Positions 5,434 to 7,183 of a DNA stretch of 7,183 bases are shown piece after piece; the stretch's first letter is position 1; every line of letters starts with the position of its first letter. A program made the position numbers and the translations under genes. The stretch covers positions 1 through 7,183 of the forward strand of contig JAABRW010000012.1 in assembly GCA_011390695.1 (NCBI GenBank), written 5' to 3'. Under the pieces are notes generated by a model that was not told where the DNA came from, did no database searches, and saw only the letters and a program-made list of their open reading frames with translations. The stretch comes from Desulfotignum sp. (GTDB lineage Bacteria; Desulfobacterota; Desulfobacteria; Desulfobacterales; Desulfobacteraceae).

Positions 5434-5461
5434 TTGTCATGGTCAAAATCAACATTATAGT
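5434..5461 (+). promoter_or_regulatory. candidate lon promoter
   Basis: TTGTCA (5434-5439), a 16-bp spacer and TATAGT (5456-5461) make a reasonable sigma70-type promoter just after a T-rich run (5421-5431). The start would be near 5468, giving a 40-nt leader to the lon ATG. I see no clear heat-shock sigma32-type element. The rest of 5310-5507 holds the hairpin at 5352-5375 and no convincing gene. Confidence 0.5.
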
Positions 5462-5507
5462 ATAGGCATTATTGATTGAAAATCCCAATGCACAGCAGAG
5501 GTGTTAT

Positions 5508-7183
5508 ATGACTGATGACAACAGACCCGTTACCCCCGAAATCGTCAATTTCAAGGGTGAAGAGGAGACGGAAAACACGGAAAAAAAGCAGAGCACCGGA
5601 GGCCAGCTTATCAGACAGAGCCACAAACCCGATATCCTTTATATTGTGCCCATTACCGGCCGTCCCCATCTGCCGGCCCAGGTGCAGCCCCTGGTGGTAA
5701 GCAAACAGCGGTGGGAAGAAACCCTGGTCAAGGCGGCCAACGATTCCCACAACCTGCTGGGGCTGAGTTATCTTTCTGAAGTCAAAGGAAAATATGTCTA
5801 TAAAGAAGATTTTCCGGAAGTGGGGTGTATTGTGCGGATGCTCAACATGGTTGAGGTGGAGGACAATATCCAGTTCATTGCCCAGGGCCTTGAACGGTTC
5901 CGGATAAAGAAATTTTTGTCGGATAAACCCCCTTTTGTGGTGCAGGTGGAATATTTCAAGCCCTTGGAGGAGGATGAGGACAAACTAAAGGCCTATGCTA
6001 TTTCCATCATCAGTTCCATCAAACAGCTGCTGTCCTTGAATCCCTTATATTCCGAAGAACTCAAGCAGTACCTGGGCCGGTTCAGTCCGGATCAGCCCTC
6101 GCCATTGACCGATTTTGCCGCCGGTATCACCACGGCATCAGGAGATGTGCTCCAGGAAATTCTGGAAACCGAATCTGTTATGGAGCGTATGAAGCAGGTG
6201 CTCATGCTCCTGCAAAAAGAAATTGAAATTGCCAAGCTCCAGACCCAGATCCGCAAAGACATCAATACCCAGGTGGATGAGAATAAACGCAAATTTTTTC
6301 TCAAAGAACAGCTCAAGGCTATCCAGAAAGAACTGGGGATGCAGAAAGATGACAAAACATCTGACGTGGACCGGTTCAAACAACGATTTGCAGAACTGGA
6401 TCCACCCGAAGAGGCGGCCAAACGGTTTGAAGAAGAAATTGAAAAACTGTCCGTGCTGGAAACCGGATCTGCTGAATACGGGGTTACCAGAAATTACCTT
6501 GACTGGATAACTGCGTTTCCCTGGGGGGTGTATTCCGAGGACAATATAGACATTGAGCGGGCGGAAAAAGTGCTGGACCGGGATCATGCCGGGCTTTCCG
6601 ATGTCAAGGAGCGGATTATCGAATTTTTTGCCGCAGGGGTATATAAAAAAGATGTGTCCGGTTCCATCATATTGTTTGTGGGCCCGCCCGGTGTTGGCAA
6701 AACTTCCATTGGCAAATCCATTGCCGAAACCCTGGGCCGCAAGTTCTATCGGTTCAGCCTCGGGGGTATACGGGATGAGGCGGAAATAAAGGGGCACCGC
6801 CGCACCTATGTGGGGGCCATGCCCGGTAAAATGGTTCAGGCCCTTAAAGACACAAAAGTGGCCAATCCCGTGATCATGCTGGATGAGGTGGACAAGATCG
6901 GGATTTCCTACCAGGGGGATCCGGCCTCTGCCCTGCTCGAAGTGCTGGATCCGGAGCAGAATGCCGAATTTCTGGACCATTACCTGGATCTTCGCATTGA
7001 TTTGTCCAAGGTGCTGTTCATATGTACGGCCAATACCCTGGATACCATTCCCGGCCCTTTACTGGACCGCATGGACCGGATCAACCTGTCCGGATATATT
7101 ACTGATGAAAAAATAGAAATTGCCAGAAAACACCTGTGGCCCAAGCTGCTGAAACGAAACAAACTGGCAGCCTCAACCATTAC
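5508..7183 (+). CDS. lon: Lon ATP-dependent protease, N-terminal part (truncated by window)
   Basis: A single open frame of 558 codons plus two bases runs off the right edge. Residues about 35-240 are the Lon substrate-binding N-domain, and 240-330 a coiled-coil-rich linker (KRKFFLKEQLKAIQKELG is a Lon hallmark). The AAA+ module follows: Walker A GPPGVGKT (392-399), pore loop/GGIRDEAEIKGHRRTYVGAMPG, Walker B VIMLDE (455-460), sensor-1 Asn509 and arginine finger Arg521. The Ser-Lys protease domain would lie beyond the window. Walker A is about 36 residues later than in E. coli Lon because of an acidic N-terminal extension (about residues 15-30). The N-domain lacks the usual LPLRDxVVFPG opening and reads VPITGRPHLPAQVQPLVV instead, so this is probably a divergent paralogue and not the housekeeping copy. 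AGAGGTG (5497-5503) supports the ATG at 5508. Confidence 0.95.
   Translation, partial: MTDDNRPVTPEIVNFKGEEETENTEKKQSTGGQLIRQSHKPDILYIVPITGRPHLPAQVQPLVVSKQRWEETLVKAANDSHNLLGLSYLSEVKGKYVYKEDFPEVGCIVRMLNMVEVEDNIQFIAQGLERFRIKKFLSDKPPFVVQVEYFKPLEEDEDKLKAYAISIISSIKQLLSLNPLYSEELKQYLGRFSPDQPSPLTDFAAGITTASGDVLQEILETESVMERMKQVLMLLQKEIEIAKLQTQIRKDINTQVDENKRKFFLKEQLKAIQKELGMQKDDKTSDVDRFKQRFAELDPPEEAAKRFEEEIEKLSVLETGSAEYGVTRNYLDWITAFPWGVYSEDNIDIERAEKVLDRDHAGLSDVKERIIEFFAAGVYKKDVSGSIILFVGPPGVGKTSIGKSIAETLGRKFYRFSLGGIRDEAEIKGHRRTYVGAMPGKMVQALKDTKVANPVIMLDEVDKIGISYQGDPASALLEVLDPEQNAEFLDHYLDLRIDLSKVLFICTANTLDTIPGPLLDRMDRINLSGYITDEKIEIARKHLWPKLLKRNKLAASTI

Noticed and set aside
6138..6980. 280-codon frame antisense to lon
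   Set aside because: The plus-strand Lon frame is unambiguous with Walker A, Walker B and sensor motifs; the antisense frame is a by-product of codon bias.

Overview
The window is a stretch of ordinary bacterial chromosome. GC content is moderate in the genes and the regulatory gaps are very AT-rich. The protein set (FeoAB iron uptake, a PP-loop thiouridylase-like protein, endonuclease III, a second-type Lon protease) and the general protein style suggest an anaerobic Desulfobacterota species, perhaps a Desulfobacteraceae sulfate reducer. That placement is inference from style; no 16S or other marker is present.

Layout: (1) 1-201, + strand, the last 66 codons of an unrecognised protein. (2) 271-1272, - strand, an MnmA/ThiI-like PP-loop ATPase with a Cys pair, probably a tRNA sulfur-transfer enzyme. 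Its last codons form a hairpin followed by a T7 run. (3) 1288-1917, + strand, nth (endonuclease III), starting only 15 bp from the divergent start of the previous gene. (4) 2741-1963, - strand, a two-gene operon of metal-dependent repressors: a DtxR/MntR-family protein followed, with an ATGA stop-start overlap, by an ArsR/SmtB-family protein. (5) 2742-2944, a dense divergent control region. (6) 2945-5309, + strand, feoA and feoB, one base apart. (7) 5508-7183, + strand, the N-terminal 558 codons of a Lon protease that runs off the window.

The control region is the most interesting part. Each of the two divergent promoters has a TTGACT -35 box and a good -10 box, and each carries its own, unrelated perfect palindrome across the spacer: AACTAA-3-TTAGTT for feoAB and TTATATC-5-GATATAA for the regulator operon. 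The feoAB transcript is predicted to start at or next to the first base of six perfect tandem AAAACC hexamers (2870-2905), which occupy the first half of the feoA leader. This gives a compact iron/metal control module: a DtxR-type sensor that mixes Mn-type and Fe-type ligands, an ArsR-type sensor retaining both classical metal sites (CadC-like alpha3N thiolates and CzrA-like alpha5 D/H/H/H), two operators, and a variable-length-prone repeat before the ferrous iron transporter genes. The parts are known families; the combination and the placement of the repeat are what deserve checking.
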